Assembly: GCA_032718475.1 (NCBI GenBank)
Contig: JAUCBJ010001607.1
Span: 1 to 63,524 of the forward strand
Reading direction: 5' to 3'
Origin: Nemertoderma westbladi
Taxonomy: Eukaryota; Xenacoelomorpha; Nemertodermatida; Nemertodermatidae
DNA: 63,524 nucleotides
Shown in pieces: positions 46,405-56,604 of this stretch. How positions within the stretch are numbered: position 1 is the first letter of the stretch; the number at the start of each line of letters is the position of its first letter. The notes beneath the pieces were generated by a model. That model had not been told where the DNA came from. It ran no database searches and saw only the letters and a program-made list of their open reading frames with translations. A program made the translations under genes and the position numbers.

Positions 46405-46535
46405 CTCCGGGGGAAAACGGATGCAAATAACAGCTGATAACGAGCAAAAATGAAACTGTAACAGTGTTATATGCTTTGTTTTATTGTTTTGGTTAGAATA
46501 GACTGCCACTGCAACCTGTTCCTTTCCCTAAATTG
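46405..46535 (-). mobile_element. G/C-tract MITE family copy, inverted
   Basis: On the minus strand this matches the interior and right part of the 58824-59077 element: GGGAAAGGAACAGGTTGCAG, CTAACCAAAACAATAAAAC, AACTGTTACAG-like spacer, AGCTGTTATTTGCATCCG. It is partial and diverged; its G-run end is reduced to CCGGGGG. Confidence 0.6.
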
Positions 46536-46587
46536 AAAATCTTCATTGTTCATTCACAAAGGCGGGTTTTGCGTCAATTATAATAAA

Positions 46588-46716
46588 TCACACGCTAAAA
46601 ATGTAGCTGCGGAGAGAACTTTAATGTACATATTTTCTGAGACAGCCTCTGTCTCAGAAATAAATATATTAAAGTTCTCTCCACAGCTACATTTTTATGG
46701 TAGCTTAGCTTGTGAT
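46588..46716. repeat. Short hairpin with ~49 bp arms
   Basis: AAAATGTAGCTGCGGAGAGA... (from 46597) pairs with ...TCTCTCCACAGCTACATTTT (to 46694), with a loop of about 4 bases around 46645-46649. Pairing resumes weakly outside (ATCACACGCT / AGCTTGTGAT). Size and shape resemble a microRNA precursor or a tiny foldback MITE. Arms contain mismatches. Confidence 0.75.
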
Positions 46717-46991
46717 TTTTTGTTTTTGTTTTTGTCTGATTTCAGCTTATCTGCCAATGATTGCTTGGATCTAATGGTTTCCATTGGTACCGGTACCGTT
46801 AAGTATGATTGCAGATACTTGTCCCGTACATTGTTATATTAGTTTAGTACCAAGCCAAGGACTACTATACTGATAGTCAGACAGTGGTACAGTACCGGTA
46901 ATTGATTAGACTGCAAGACCTGTCCAGCTGTCTCCGCGATGCCTTGTACTGAATAGAATATGTTACACTTACAGCAGGCTATTTTCTGAAC

Positions 46992-47115
46992 TAAAAAAAA
47001 GGAAAAAAAGGAGTGAAAATGGACAAAAAAAAAAGGAAAAAAGGAAACATTTAAAAAAAAAGGAAAAGAAGGAAACGTTCTAAAAAAAGGAAAAAAAAGG
47101 AAAAAAGGAAACTCT
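46992..47115. repeat. Purine-rich degenerate tandem repeat
   Basis: Runs of A(7-10)GGAAAAAAGGA with short spacers (GTGAAAATGGAC, AACATTT, AACGTTCT). It directly precedes a partial G/C-tract MITE. Confidence 0.75.
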
Positions 47116-47208
47116 GGGAGATTTTAACCAAAAACAATAAACTCAACTCAATAGAACTGGTTACAGTTTTATTTTTATTGCGTCCAGTCCCCCCCCCCCC
47201 CCCCCCCC
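47116..47208 (+). mobile_element. G/C-tract MITE family, right half only
   Basis: Contains TTTTAACCAAAAACAATAAA, then AGAACTGGTTACAGTTTTAT, then ATTGCGTCCAGTCCCCC ending in a poly-C run to about 47208. This is the same order as 58943-59077. The left half is replaced by the purine repeat. Confidence 0.65.
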
Positions 47209-48540
47209 TATCTGTATGGCCTTCAACATACAAATTAATGTAATTGTCGCACAACATTAAGTTATTTATTAGCAAGTCGTAAGACTTGATTTAGTAAGAA
47301 AAAAAGGCTACTGACTACTGACTTAGAGCAAAAACGACTCTTACGATTTTGATGAAATTTTGCATGAACCATGAAAATATATTTCTATAGGTATATACTT
47401 GTAAAATCGCGGTTTAAATTGAAACATCTCCACTTGTTTTATTTTGAAAAATAGCCCCACAACACGAAAATTGCCATAGACTCAATGATAGAAACAACAG
47501 CTGGTCCTGGGGTGCTCATGAAAAAGAAATGATAGAGAGGGTCGAGTAAATGAATGCTATATTGAATAGGCCCTGCAGAAAAGGTTGTGTTTACTCAAGT
47601 CACGCTATCCCAGACAGTAATCAAACATCAACTGTTACCCAGCTGATAGCTCTTCCCAGTGAATCCTATGGAATACCGGTATTCAATATCTACAAGGTTA
47701 CTCACTGTGCTGTGTTATGTGGCAGGCCAGCTGGTTGAATTTTAGTTAGACAGAATACTTATGTTGACTATCTAGTACTAAGTGTACTGAAATGTACTCT
47801 TATAATAATAATATAATTCTTGTATTTAATTAAAAATATCGTGGTCTACATTGAACAGCAGTGTAAATTGTTAATCGCGGTTTACATTGAACATTTCAAC
47901 TTCTTTTATTTACAAAAATAAGAACGAATTTATCTTTATTACTTCTTATTACTTCATTGTATTGAATTCATGACAACTGCTGTTATTATTATTAATCAAT
48001 TGACACCTCGATTCCTCTCTGACTACTCTATCCAACAGAACAAAATAATCATTTCGCTAACCGCTCTCTATATTCTACAATCACAACGGCTGTTATAATT
48101 CATTAGATGATTACAACATAATAATTATAGTTTGAAGTTGTCTAGAAAATTTCTTGTACACCACCGGGTCTACGCTTGCGCTAATTTATCAGACAAAACA
48201 AAAAGCTTTTACTTGACTCGTACTGTCTCCTAGGACTTGCTTCACGGGCCGCGAGGCCCGTTTCCTCGTTAATAAAGGAGAAGTAATGCGGCATTGTACC
48301 AAATAGACACCACCATACCAATAAACACAGCACGCCTAACTGTGATAAAGATACTTAGATAGATTAAATTTAATTATATATTACCGTCCATCATCCTATC
48401 CTGGCAGCCCGGTGCATAATTTAAGTGCTTTAAATATAAAAATCGCTAGTGAGGTTGAGTAGTGTTGGTTCAGAGTCCATCGCCAGCAATTTGCTGAAAA
48501 TTGTGTTCAGATAGGTAGCGCACGCCCCCCCCCCCCCCCC
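47209..48540. other. Intergenic, no gene
   Basis: No supported gene. Two related stretches with ATCGCGGTTTA[A/C]ATTGAA lie near 47404 and 47874, so part of this DNA is locally duplicated. A poly-C run occupies about 48525-48548. Confidence 0.5.
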
Positions 48541-48549
48541 CCCCCCCCT

Positions 48550-48930
48550 ATATATGTATACCTTAGCACCGAGTATGCAGGGCAAACCAGTATGAAGTAT
48601 AGTTCATCTTCACCAACTCCTTTCGCCTTTGTTAAAAAAAGGCAAATTCTTAAATTTGGATTTTCCCTTCTCCACCTGCCTTCCTCTACCCTTAGGTTGT
48701 GCGAGGAACAGCGCTGTCGAGACATTGCTACCTTTAATTGGTGATGGCCCACACAGCCACAAGGCAATTTGGAAACCTTTTGGTGCCCAACTCAATTTTT
48801 GAGTAGGCCTATAATTTGCTGTCGAAATAAAAGTAAATAATAGGCCTAAACGGTCGATATCACCCCACCACTCTTGTGTAAATTGGTCCCACAATTTTTT
48901 TTGCACGCCCAAGAAATAATTCTTCATTTT
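48550..48930 (-). pseudogene. LINE C-terminal fragment, frameshifted
   Basis: Two overlapping minus-strand frames together resemble the C-terminus of a CR1/L2-like LINE ORF2. One encodes FTQEWWGDI and IALWLCGPSPIKG. The other encodes HNLRVEEGRW, NLRICLF and GEDELYFILVCPAYSVLR, matching the C-terminal cysteine region that follows the RT (CP-C...H-ll-CP). Frameshifts and loss of cysteines show decay. It ends at a poly-C tract. Confidence 0.6.
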
Positions 48931-49540
48931 CTACCCTTTGATCTGTCCAGTGCCAGTAGTACGACAACCCAATACTATTTATTAGGTGACGCATATGGGT
49001 AACCCAATTACTATAGCCTCCAGTCTGCCAGTTTTCATGCTATCGTGTAGCATTGTTAGGTAAATTTGTTTTGTTAGTCTCTTGCTCACTTCTCAGGAAG
49101 TTTTAGAACATACGTATCCAGAATCTTAACATGAGTAATTTGCGGTGTAGGTGTAAGGGAACAGCGCCTGTATCACTGAATACCATGAAATTTGGCGTAT
49201 AATGTTTAACGGAGTAGAATGTTTAACCACAAGTGATATAAGCAAGGTGTACTTTTTCAACATCTGGCTGTCTGGGGCAGTGTGAAAACCCCAGGCCTGT
49301 GCACCGTACCTACCGTACTGTAGAATAGGAAATATTAGTGTACACTATGCGCACATTCAAACGGACACACATATATTTCTAGAATGCTCTTTATCGTCAT
49401 TGCAAAGAGCCAAATACCTTGAGAGTAGTGACAGAGATCTACCAACGGCCCTAGGGAGTTTGAGCAATTCAGAACTAACTAGTTTGTGTCATGAAATTAT
49501 CGAGGTACACAAAAAGTAATAATGTAACGAATTACGATCG
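48931..49540. other. Intergenic, nothing recognised
   Basis: No ORF, repeat or motif that I can identify in this stretch. Confidence 0.5.
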
Positions 49541-49822
49541 GCTTAATTTCAAATTTCAATTTCAATTTAAATTTATTTCTGTCATTATCAGAAATTTGTA
49601 GTACATTTAGTATAATTAATTAAGTAGAATAAATCAGGAATACAATTATATCGTATCCAATAGAAATCGGAAATATACTTCGGTAGTACAGTATATCGTA
49701 AGTAGTATATATTTAGTATACATTTTATAATTGGTCTATCCTTTATGGTGCTTGTTGTTTATATTGTTTGTTTGAGTTTTCATCCCGGATACGACAATAA
49801 ACTAACTAACTAACTAACTACA
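49541..49822 (+). mobile_element. SINE/LINE 3'-end fragment with (CTAA)n tail
   Basis: Starts in (ATTTCA)n-like DNA, contains AATTTATTTCTGTCATTATC and ends CGGATACGACAATAAACTAA followed by CTAA repeats to 49821. A 3' end closing with a short microsatellite tail is typical of CR1/L2-mobilised retroposons. No coding part was found. Confidence 0.45.
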
Positions 49823-49983
49823 GAAAAGTCTGTAGCGTAAACTGAAGTGAAGGTAATATAAGGGAAGGACACTAAGGAAGGACAGTATATATTTATTTAG
49901 CAGGTTTAGTGTAAACATAGCCTTATTTGCCTTTTCAGATAAATACCGGTACTTTTGGGCGTGGGAAAAGAACAGAGGTAGAA

Positions 49984-50021
49984 TAAAACGTCTGTCCTTA
50001 TCTGATCTGATCTGATCTGAC
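49984..50021. repeat. 38 bp inverted repeat, left copy
   Basis: TAAAACGTCTGTCCTTATC followed by (TCTGA)n. A perfect inverse complement lies at 51456-51493. The microsatellite makes part of the match simple sequence, but the 18 bp outer part is unique. Confidence 0.85.
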
Positions 50022-50368
50022 AGCATCTGATCCTATAACCAATCAGGAGAAAGAGATATAATATTTACCTAACTGTCTGTTAGGTAAATAGCCAATAGCT
50101 GAATAGGGGATCACGTTTCAGGTTGGTTGCCTGTTACATATGGCGGGTATGAAAGTTGTGTGATTGTCCCAGCAAAGATGGATAGTTATTTATGGATAGA
50201 TATTTATTGTTTGTTTGTTACGCTAATTAGCTAAAGGGAAGGCAGGAAGGGGTATCTCTCTAGGCCTACTGTGTTGTGTGTATATGACGAAACACTTAAC
50301 ATGCCCCATATTGCCAGCTAATACAGACGATGAAAGAATATGGGAAGGTGGATGGGAATGTGGGAATT

Positions 50369-50570
50369 AATAAACGCTGTTGTTACCTTCCAATTGAAGG
50401 AAAAGAGCAGGTTACAGCTGCTGTAATTTCTAACCAAAACAATAAACGACGTTGTTACCTACAAATTGAGGGAAAGGAGCAGGTTACCGAGACAGGGTTT
50501 TCTAACCAAAACAATAAACGATTTTGTTACCTACCAATTGAGAGAAAGGATAATATGTTACCGCGGCGGC
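50369..50570. repeat. 72 bp tandem repeat of the G/C-tract MITE core
   Basis: Units start at 50369, 50441 and 50513 with AATAAACG and contain TTGTTACCT, AAATTGAGGGAAAGGAGC, AGGTTAC and TCTAACCAAAAC. The AAAGGAGCAGGTTAC...CTAACCAAAACAATAAAC string is the interior of the MITE at 58824-59077, here multiplied in tandem. The third copy is partial. A further fragment (ACCAAAACAATAAACG) is at about 50862-50877. Confidence 0.8.
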
Positions 50571-50735
50571 TTGTTTACACCCACCTTCTTACTAACCGTC
50601 CGACTGACTGATCAATAGATCATCCCCTTAAAAAATAAAGGACATCGCGCACGCGCATAAAACACTTAATAAAGATAAATTTAATTAAAAATATCGGCCA
50701 ATAAAAAATCGAACGAAAAATGAAATCCTGGTAAT

Positions 50736-51043
50736 CTGGTATTCTTCACATGGGCGAAAAATACCAGACTTTCTGCCGTTTTATTTCACTATGCAGTTAC
50801 CCCCATGTGAAGAATACCAGGTTTTCACCAAAAACACAGGTTACAGAAGGGCTGAATATAACCAAAACAATAAACGAATTAGTATATGTGCAGGTTATAA
50901 GACATAAATAAGCTCTATAATACACTCAATAAAGATAAATTAAAAAAGAATTAAAATCTTCTAATATAAAATTCCAATAAAAGTCGATCGAAAAGTGAAA
51001 TCCTCGTATTCTTCACATGGGCGGTATTCTTCACATGGACCGG
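50736..51043. repeat. GTATTCTTCACATGG repeated four times, both orientations
   Basis: CTGGTATTCTTCACATGGG (50736) is inverted at 50801-50822 (CCCATGTGAAGAATACCAG), and two further direct copies lie at about 51006 and 51023. The first pair forms a hairpin with a ~45 bp loop. Confidence 0.75.
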
Positions 51044-51351
51044 CACCAAAATTTGACAAATTTAGTCAAATTTATTAAAAACAAATTTAAAATTTCTAGC
51101 TTATTTTATTTGAATTCCTTTTAGTTCGTTTCAGTTAGTCTTTTAGTTAGTATCGTTAGTTTCAGAGCGGGAGGTATTATATTGACCCCCCCCCCCCCCG
51201 GATTTAAGGGGAATACCGGGGAAACTTCGCATGCTGACATAAGCAGAAAGTCCAGTACTCATTTAGCTACCATTTAAGGATGCAAGGCAGAGTGCAGAGA
51301 TACCTCGCTAAACCCTTCAAAGCATTCGTGCCGAAACGAAAACTACCTTGG

Positions 51352-51447
51352 CCCCCATGCCGGGGTTGAATCCACAACCTCCGAGAGATGTGAATTCAAT
51401 ATTACCACTACACCAAGGTGCGCTCTGAACCAAGGTGGAACAAGTGT
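51352..51447 (-). mobile_element. tRNA-derived SINE head, second genomic copy
   Basis: On the minus strand: A box TTGGTGTAGTGGTAAT and B box GGATTCAACCCCG, with the same TTGAATTCACATCTC spacer as the cassette SINE. It shows that the cassette SINE belongs to a dispersed family. Confidence 0.7.
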
Positions 51448-51455
51448 CAGATACC

Positions 51456-51493
51456 GTCAGATCAGATCAGATCAGATAAGGACAGACGTTTTA
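51456..51493. repeat. 38 bp inverted repeat, right copy
   Basis: Exact inverse complement of 49984-50021, next to the SINE head. The 1.5 kb between them contains the 72 bp tandem repeat and the SINE but no transposase. Confidence 0.85.
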
Positions 51494-51599
51494 GCCATCC
51501 TAAAAAGAACACGTGCAGGATATCTTAATAGGCCTACCCAAATAAACGTAATAAGAGGCAGGGTTTCCACCATAGGTCCATTTTTCTGACTACGCCAAA

Positions 51600-51676
51600 G
51601 GGCCTCCTTTGCGAAATACCGTACAACGACCTGCGACTTGCTCAAACTTTCATACCCCAGTAATCGCAGAAACGTG
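51600..51676 (-). pseudogene. LINE RT fragment, part 2 (split by a MITE)
   Basis: The minus strand encodes a FCDYWGMKV-like segment followed by a stop. This fits what comes after the YADD region of LINE RTs and continues the fragment at 52107-52285. The 422 bp MITE between them has an 8 bp target duplication. Confidence 0.55.
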
Positions 51677-51684
51677 CAAGAACA

Positions 51685-52106
51685 CGGTCCTACGAATTAC
51701 CCAAAAAAACACAAAATTACCCAAAAATACACAAAAAACACAAAAAAATGCAAAAAGCACATAAAATTTACCCAAAAAATCACAAAAAACACAATATTAC
51801 CCAAAAAACTTACCCAAAAAGACAAAAATAATTTATATCCTATATGGTTGGAAAAATAAGACTGTGTAACCTGTGTTCTTTGGTTATCATTTATTGTTTT
51901 GGTTAGAAAAGCCTGCTACTGTAACCTGCTCCTTTCCATTAATTAAGAAATCTGAATTTGTATGCTGTTTGGCAGTCTGGGTGGGTAGACTTACCGGTAA
52001 ACCGGTCGCAGTAGGTCATTAAAGGAATCTTCAAATGAATTTTTGGGGATTTTTGGGTAGTTTTTTTTGGGTAATATTGTGTTTTTTTGTGTAATTCGTA
52101 GGACCC
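51685..52106. mobile_element. MITE with 8 bp target duplication, inserted in a LINE
   Basis: Ends are CGGTCCTACGAATTAC and GTAATTCGTAGGACCC, inverse complements that continue inward as A-rich short repeats (CCCAAAAAAACACAAAATTA). The direct repeat CAAGAACA flanks it (51677-51684 and 52107-52114), an 8 bp target duplication as made by hAT-like transposases. It splits a LINE reverse transcriptase, confirming insertion. A G/C-tract MITE fragment lies inside at 51886-51950. No ORF. Confidence 0.8.
51886..51950 (-). mobile_element. G/C-tract MITE fragment
   Basis: On the minus strand: GGAAAGGAGCAGGTTACAGT ... CTAACCAAAACAATAAA, the family core. Confidence 0.6.
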
Positions 52107-52285
52107 CAAGAACATCCAAAGAATGTTGTAGAGTTGGCAGACTGTTTGCCAATAAAACTACGTCGTCTACAAATAAGATTATAAACAGATGGAGAAATCC
52201 AATATTCAGGCCCTCAAAACCTCCTAAAGCAAGTTCAGCCTCAATATCATTCAAGAATTTCAGTTTTCCACCTAAATTGTTTTAG
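52107..52285 (-). pseudogene. LINE RT palm fragment, part 1
   Basis: The minus strand encodes NDIEAELALGG, GFLHLFIILFVDDVVLLAN and LQHSLDVL: the end of RT motif B and motif C with the catalytic F-V-D-D box, as in CR1/Jockey-like LINEs. The frame then runs into the inserted MITE; its continuation is at 51600-51676. Confidence 0.75.
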
Positions 52286-52434
52286 CTTATCTTTTAATTT
52301 TGACGCAATAAATCTCTTTTTAAAAAGGTTAAATTACAAACTGGAAGTTCTGACATTATGACATTCACCGAAACATTTTTCAACGAAGATACTCCTCTCC
52401 ATTTTTTTAAAATTGATGGTTACCATCTTCCAAT

Positions 52435-53228
52435 CGGTCCGACGAATCTGTACAAAAAAAGTACAAAACAGTAGGCTACAAACGAGTACAATAACGTGCA
52501 AAAATAGTACAAAAGAGTGCAAAAATAGTACAAAAGAGTACAAACGAGTGAGAAACGCATACAAAACGTAAAACGTGTAACCAGTGTAGTCCAGTAGTCT
52601 ACCTACACTATAATACACTTGTATATATAAATATAATTAATTGTACAGTTGTAAGCAAATGCAATGGGCTGACGGGACCGAAATATGCGCCGCTACAGTC
52701 TGACAGTGTCAATCACTAGCGGCCTTGGTTCTGTGGTCAGTATGAAATGATTGATAGAACTTTGATTCATGTAGATTTTGACTGGCTTACAAGTAGAAAT
52801 AGACTACAGTTCGTTTCGTATAATATAATATAATGCAATACTACAGTACTATGCAGTGGGTAGATAAAACTCCTATAACTGAGACTCAAAATTTAGGTCA
52901 TAGTCTTTCTTAAAGTAGCCCATATACTGAAGGATAGACTGTATGCTACTGTACATTATGTAGGCTATGTATGTCTGTATGTACGCCCACAATCAGACAA
53001 TGCTTTGTTTTATTTTGCACATCATGCAGTCATGTGCGCCCCTCTAAACGATTTGAGCTACACTTGGATACACGCTTTGCAAGCGTTTCTCACTCGTTTG
53101 TACTCTTTCTGTCTTTTGTACTATTTTTGTACTCTTTTGTACTATTTTTGCACTTTATTGTACTCTTTTGTATTCTTTTGTACTATATTGTACTATTTTG
53201 TATTGTTTTGTACAAATTCGTCGGACCC
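52435..53228. mobile_element. Candidate element with GGTCCGACGAAT ends and (GTACAAAA)n arms
   Basis: Left end CGGTCCGACGAATCTGTAC, right end GTACAAATTCGTCGGACCC. The arms (about 52435-52562 and 53089-53228) are inverted copies of a minisatellite built on AGTACAAAAGAG with GTGCAAAAATAGTAC. Ends resemble the neighbouring MITE (CGGTCCTACGAAT). No matching target duplication was found, so it may be one element with a lost duplication or two separate pieces. The centre is non-coding. Confidence 0.55.
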
Positions 53229-53267
53229 CAGGTTTGAATTTATGTAGAGTTTACTCAACATGCAGAC

Positions 53268-53395
53268 ATGTGTGGCGCGGATTAAGGATCCTGGCGCGTA
53301 GATACAGGGGCGTGTGGCACGCATTAAGGATCCTGGCGCGTAGTGACAGGGGCGTGTGGTGCGCATTGAGGATCCTGGCGGTCCTGGCACGAATA
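53268..53395. repeat. 41 bp tandem repeat, three copies
   Basis: ATTAAGGATCCTGGCGCGTAG followed by a spacer with AGGGGCGTGTGG; the GGATCCTGGCG core recurs at 41 bp spacing (about 53287, 53328 and 53369). GC-rich compared with its surroundings. Confidence 0.8.
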
Positions 53396-53519
53396 TGGAT
53401 GTAGGGTTAGGGTACGGTAGGACAGTAGGATGTAGCGTAGCAGTGCACTGCTGCACTGGCAAGGGCAACATATTCCACTCTACAGCTCTATTTGAAATTA
53501 TTCCATAGGTTTAAAAAGA

Positions 53520-53995
53520 TTGAAAAATATCCGCTCGCTTCGCTCGCGTTTATACTCTGGACCTAAGTCTAATCTTAGCACTGTCTGGCTGGGGACAAAT
53601 GGAAACGGACAGATTGAGCTTGAGCATTCGACCATTATGCATTAAAAACATGACTTGTTTCAAAAGTTTTTCAATTGTCAGATTCTTCAAAACAATAAAA
53701 CCATGACAGCCTGCATGATTCAGCAGAATTTCCGTTCTCGCTACATTCGCCAGCTCACAATTTAATGACGCCTGTATTTGAAAACAGTCGGTTTGCCTAC
53801 TTTAAATGCTGAAATGTTAAAATTTTCGTGCTCGCTGCACTCGCATCTTGATCACATCTACATTTAAAAACAGTCAGTTGACGTTGACCTACTACTACTA
53901 CTACAGCAGTACAGTACTATCTCACTATTACTGTCAGATGTATTTATGTTAACATAATTGGAAAATTTCCTTGCTCGCTACGCTCGCATTTTAAT
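53520..53995. repeat. Dispersed CTCGCTNCGCTCGC repeats
   Basis: Four diverged blocks, each with a CTCGCT-C-CTCGC core (about 53532, 53737, 53829 and 53969), separated by AT-rich DNA with AAAACAGTC- and TTTAATG-like motifs. They look like a decayed tandem family of 95-200 bp units. Confidence 0.55.
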
Positions 53996-54195
53996 GTTAA
54001 AATACTGTAGGGCTACACAGCCAGACAGCATTATAAACTGATAAATTATTACAATTCAGCAATTACTGCAAAATTTCATAGTCAATTGTTGGCTTGGCGC
54101 GCATTGGATATCATGGCTGGCGCGATTTTCGTTTAACCAGAACGCGTGTGGCGCGCTTTTTGTCAGTATTTTTGTCAGTTCAATTGTTCATAACC

Positions 54196-54560
54196 GATCA
54201 ACAGGAAATTCTAGACGTGGAGGAACCGCCATTTATGTTAGAGAATCTCTAGAGGTGTCTGAATGTGCAGAGTTCCAAATCCCTGGTCTCGAAAATTCAT
54301 GGATAGAAATTGCCCGCCCACGTTCAAAATCTCTTGTCTTGTTATTGGCACCATCTACCGCACAGACTCCGTCACGGTCACACCCACCAACTACATCACT
54401 CTACTGGACTCTACTTTAACCAAACTAACAGAAATGAACCTAAACACCATTATTACTGTATTACGGGAGATATCAACAATCAACCTTAAGGCCAATACCA
54501 CACAACTTTACCCAATCATTTCAATCCATTACTGATTACCGGTCAGCCGGTACCCAATCT
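54196..54560 (+). pseudogene. LINE endonuclease fragment
   Basis: Plus-strand frames encode RRGGTAIYVRESL, ENSWIEIARPRSKSL, then after a frameshift VIGTIYR, TVTPTNYITLLDSTLTKL and NLNTIIT, the hallmark stretches of the APE-type endonuclease of CR1/Jockey-like LINEs. Frames change at least twice and no RT follows, so this is a dead 5' piece. Confidence 0.75.
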
Positions 54561-54651
54561 GCCAAATCTGCCAATGGCTGAATGGAGTGGAGGCAGGGCT
54601 GCAGAGGGAAACTTGATGCATATCTCAACCTGAATGTTAAATTCACAATTT

Positions 54652-54710
54652 AGGGAAAGGAACAGGTTATTGTGGCACGTTATTCTAACCAAAACAATAA
54701 ACTAAAGTAT
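54652..54710 (+). mobile_element. G/C-tract MITE fragment
   Basis: AGGGAAAGGAACAGGTTATT ... TCTAACCAAAACAATAAACT, the family core without its homopolymer ends. Confidence 0.6.
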
Positions 54711-55920
54711 ATTCTATAGAACATCACCACCCCGAAATGCACCCTCATACAGCCATATTGATAATTTTATTGATGTCTGGATGTGTTGTGTTATGATTAT
54801 AAGTACTGGAGTATGACTGTATAAACATGAAGCCATAGGCTGATAGGCCTACAGGCTGACAGGTCTATAGATAGGCCTACACTGATACAAACCATTCATA
54901 CATGGCTGCATGTTGTACTGTGCAGCCGTCAGGCCGTGTATACACATTAAACCAATGGCAATGGTACTACCTACCTAACACTGTAGCAGCCTACGACCTG
55001 CTGTATTAAACTGCCAGACAGACTGCTGTACTGCTACTGTCAGACAGTAGGCCTACTGGTCCGGTACTGTAGTAAGTAAGTAAGCCTTCTGCTGTACCGT
55101 ATTGCATCACTGGTCGGCAGATAGCAGTGTAGAACAGTCAACCTGATTAGGTTGACAAATTTCTAGAGTGTCAATCTAATTTGGTTGCCATTTGAGACAT
55201 TTTACTGTAACAATCATCAAAGGATGCCGACTAAACACACCTGTCAGCCTGTCAAGGTCTCAGTGTGTGGTCTGGTCAAGTGTAAAAATGATAGACAGTT
55301 ACACTACAGTGTTAAGTTAGGCCTGTGTGTGTGCATGTGCAGATGTGGGCCTTAAAGATGTTTATGGTTGGTTGAGTTTTCCCTGTTCTGTTGATAGAGT
55401 GGCGACATTCTGATACTGAATATTTCCTATACACCCTATAATATGACATGACTAATTATGGTTGACTTGACATTATTGACAATCGAATTAAGTTAGTCTA
55501 ACAACTGAACAAACAATAGTATATTTAAAAAATTTAAATATTGCAATAGACTGATACATTAATATTAAAATCCAAAAATATACAGTAGGCCTAATCCTAA
55601 GTAATGTTTTAATTTATTTGCACATTACTGTATTAGACATTTAGACTTGTCGTAATATCGAACAACATTGAAGGAGACAATAATAAAATAAATAAAATTT
55701 TAAATACCAGTATCTGACATTAAATCGCACCGCCATACCTTCTACTATACTGCTACACCTACACCCAGATGCCCAGTATGAGTGGTAAAATGCGTCATTG
55801 GTGTTTTAGATCCTAGATCTTTTAACTTGTTATGTTATGTTATGTCATTAATAAAATGTCGACAGAACAATAATAAAAACAATTGCACATATTTATAATT
55901 ATAAATACAGAAGCACATCT
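54711..55920. other. Intergenic, no gene
   Basis: Contains many AGGCCTA and GTACTG motifs and AT-rich DNA but no ORF with a recognisable domain and no clear repeat structure. Confidence 0.5.
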
Positions 55921-55924
55921 GGAA

Positions 55925-56604
55925 AAGTACGCTAGTTGTAACTCCAGAAAGACCAAAATTTTGACAGTTAACTTTGAAAGTCCTCAGCAAGTTTCTGATC
56001 GGATGAGCATAAGCTCAAAGGATGGTATGCTTGAGCATGTGGACGACTTCTGTTACCTGGGATCGGATCCGGAAGTCAGGTGAGGACCTTCGAATACGTA
56101 AGGGAAAGGCATGGGCAGCCTTGAATAGGCTTTCCAGGATTTGGAAGTCACCGAGAATTAATCGAAAACTTACGGTCCGATTATTTAGAGCAGCAGTAGT
56201 TCCAGTACTCCTGGGAGTCCATGCTGGGCTCTAACTGCTGAGGACACCAAATCTCTGGATGGCACATTCACAAGAATGCTACGCCGGGTTCATTGTGTCA
56301 AGTACAATGCACACATCTCCAACCAGACACTATATAACATTGGAGGTGTCACCCAATCTTGACACTAGAACAAAATCGCCTCCGCTTTGCAGGACATTGC
56401 TTTCGCCGTTAGGACCAGCCAGTGCATAATCTTGTACTTTGGCAGCCTCATGGAGTGAATAAGCATGGTGGACAGCCCATGACTTTCTTGAGACGCATCT
56501 TAAAGGACACTGGCCTTGAAGATGCGGATGATCTAGCAAATGTCATGGGTGATAGGGAGTTGTGGCGGCGCAATTTTGTCGACAAGCCGGCACAGCATTC
56601 TTAA
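55925..56604 (+). pseudogene. LINE reverse-transcriptase C-terminal fragment
   Basis: Plus-strand frames encode NSRKTKILTVNFE, LEHVDDFCYLGS, EDLRIRKGKAWAALNRLSRI, LTVRLFRAAVVPVLL, FTRMLRRVH-like sequence, LYNIGGV, RLRFAGHC and, in a 60-codon ORF ending at 56604, ILKDTGLEDADDLANVMGDR and LWRR. This is the usual order after the RT palm of RTE-like LINEs (YLGS, thumb, then the DTG..DR..W tail). At least three frameshifts interrupt it. The natural C-terminus seems to be the TAA at 56602-56604. Confidence 0.8.

Noticed and set aside
46546-46842. 98-codon plus-strand ORF
   Set aside because: Runs through the 46588-46716 hairpin and a T-rich stretch; no domain.
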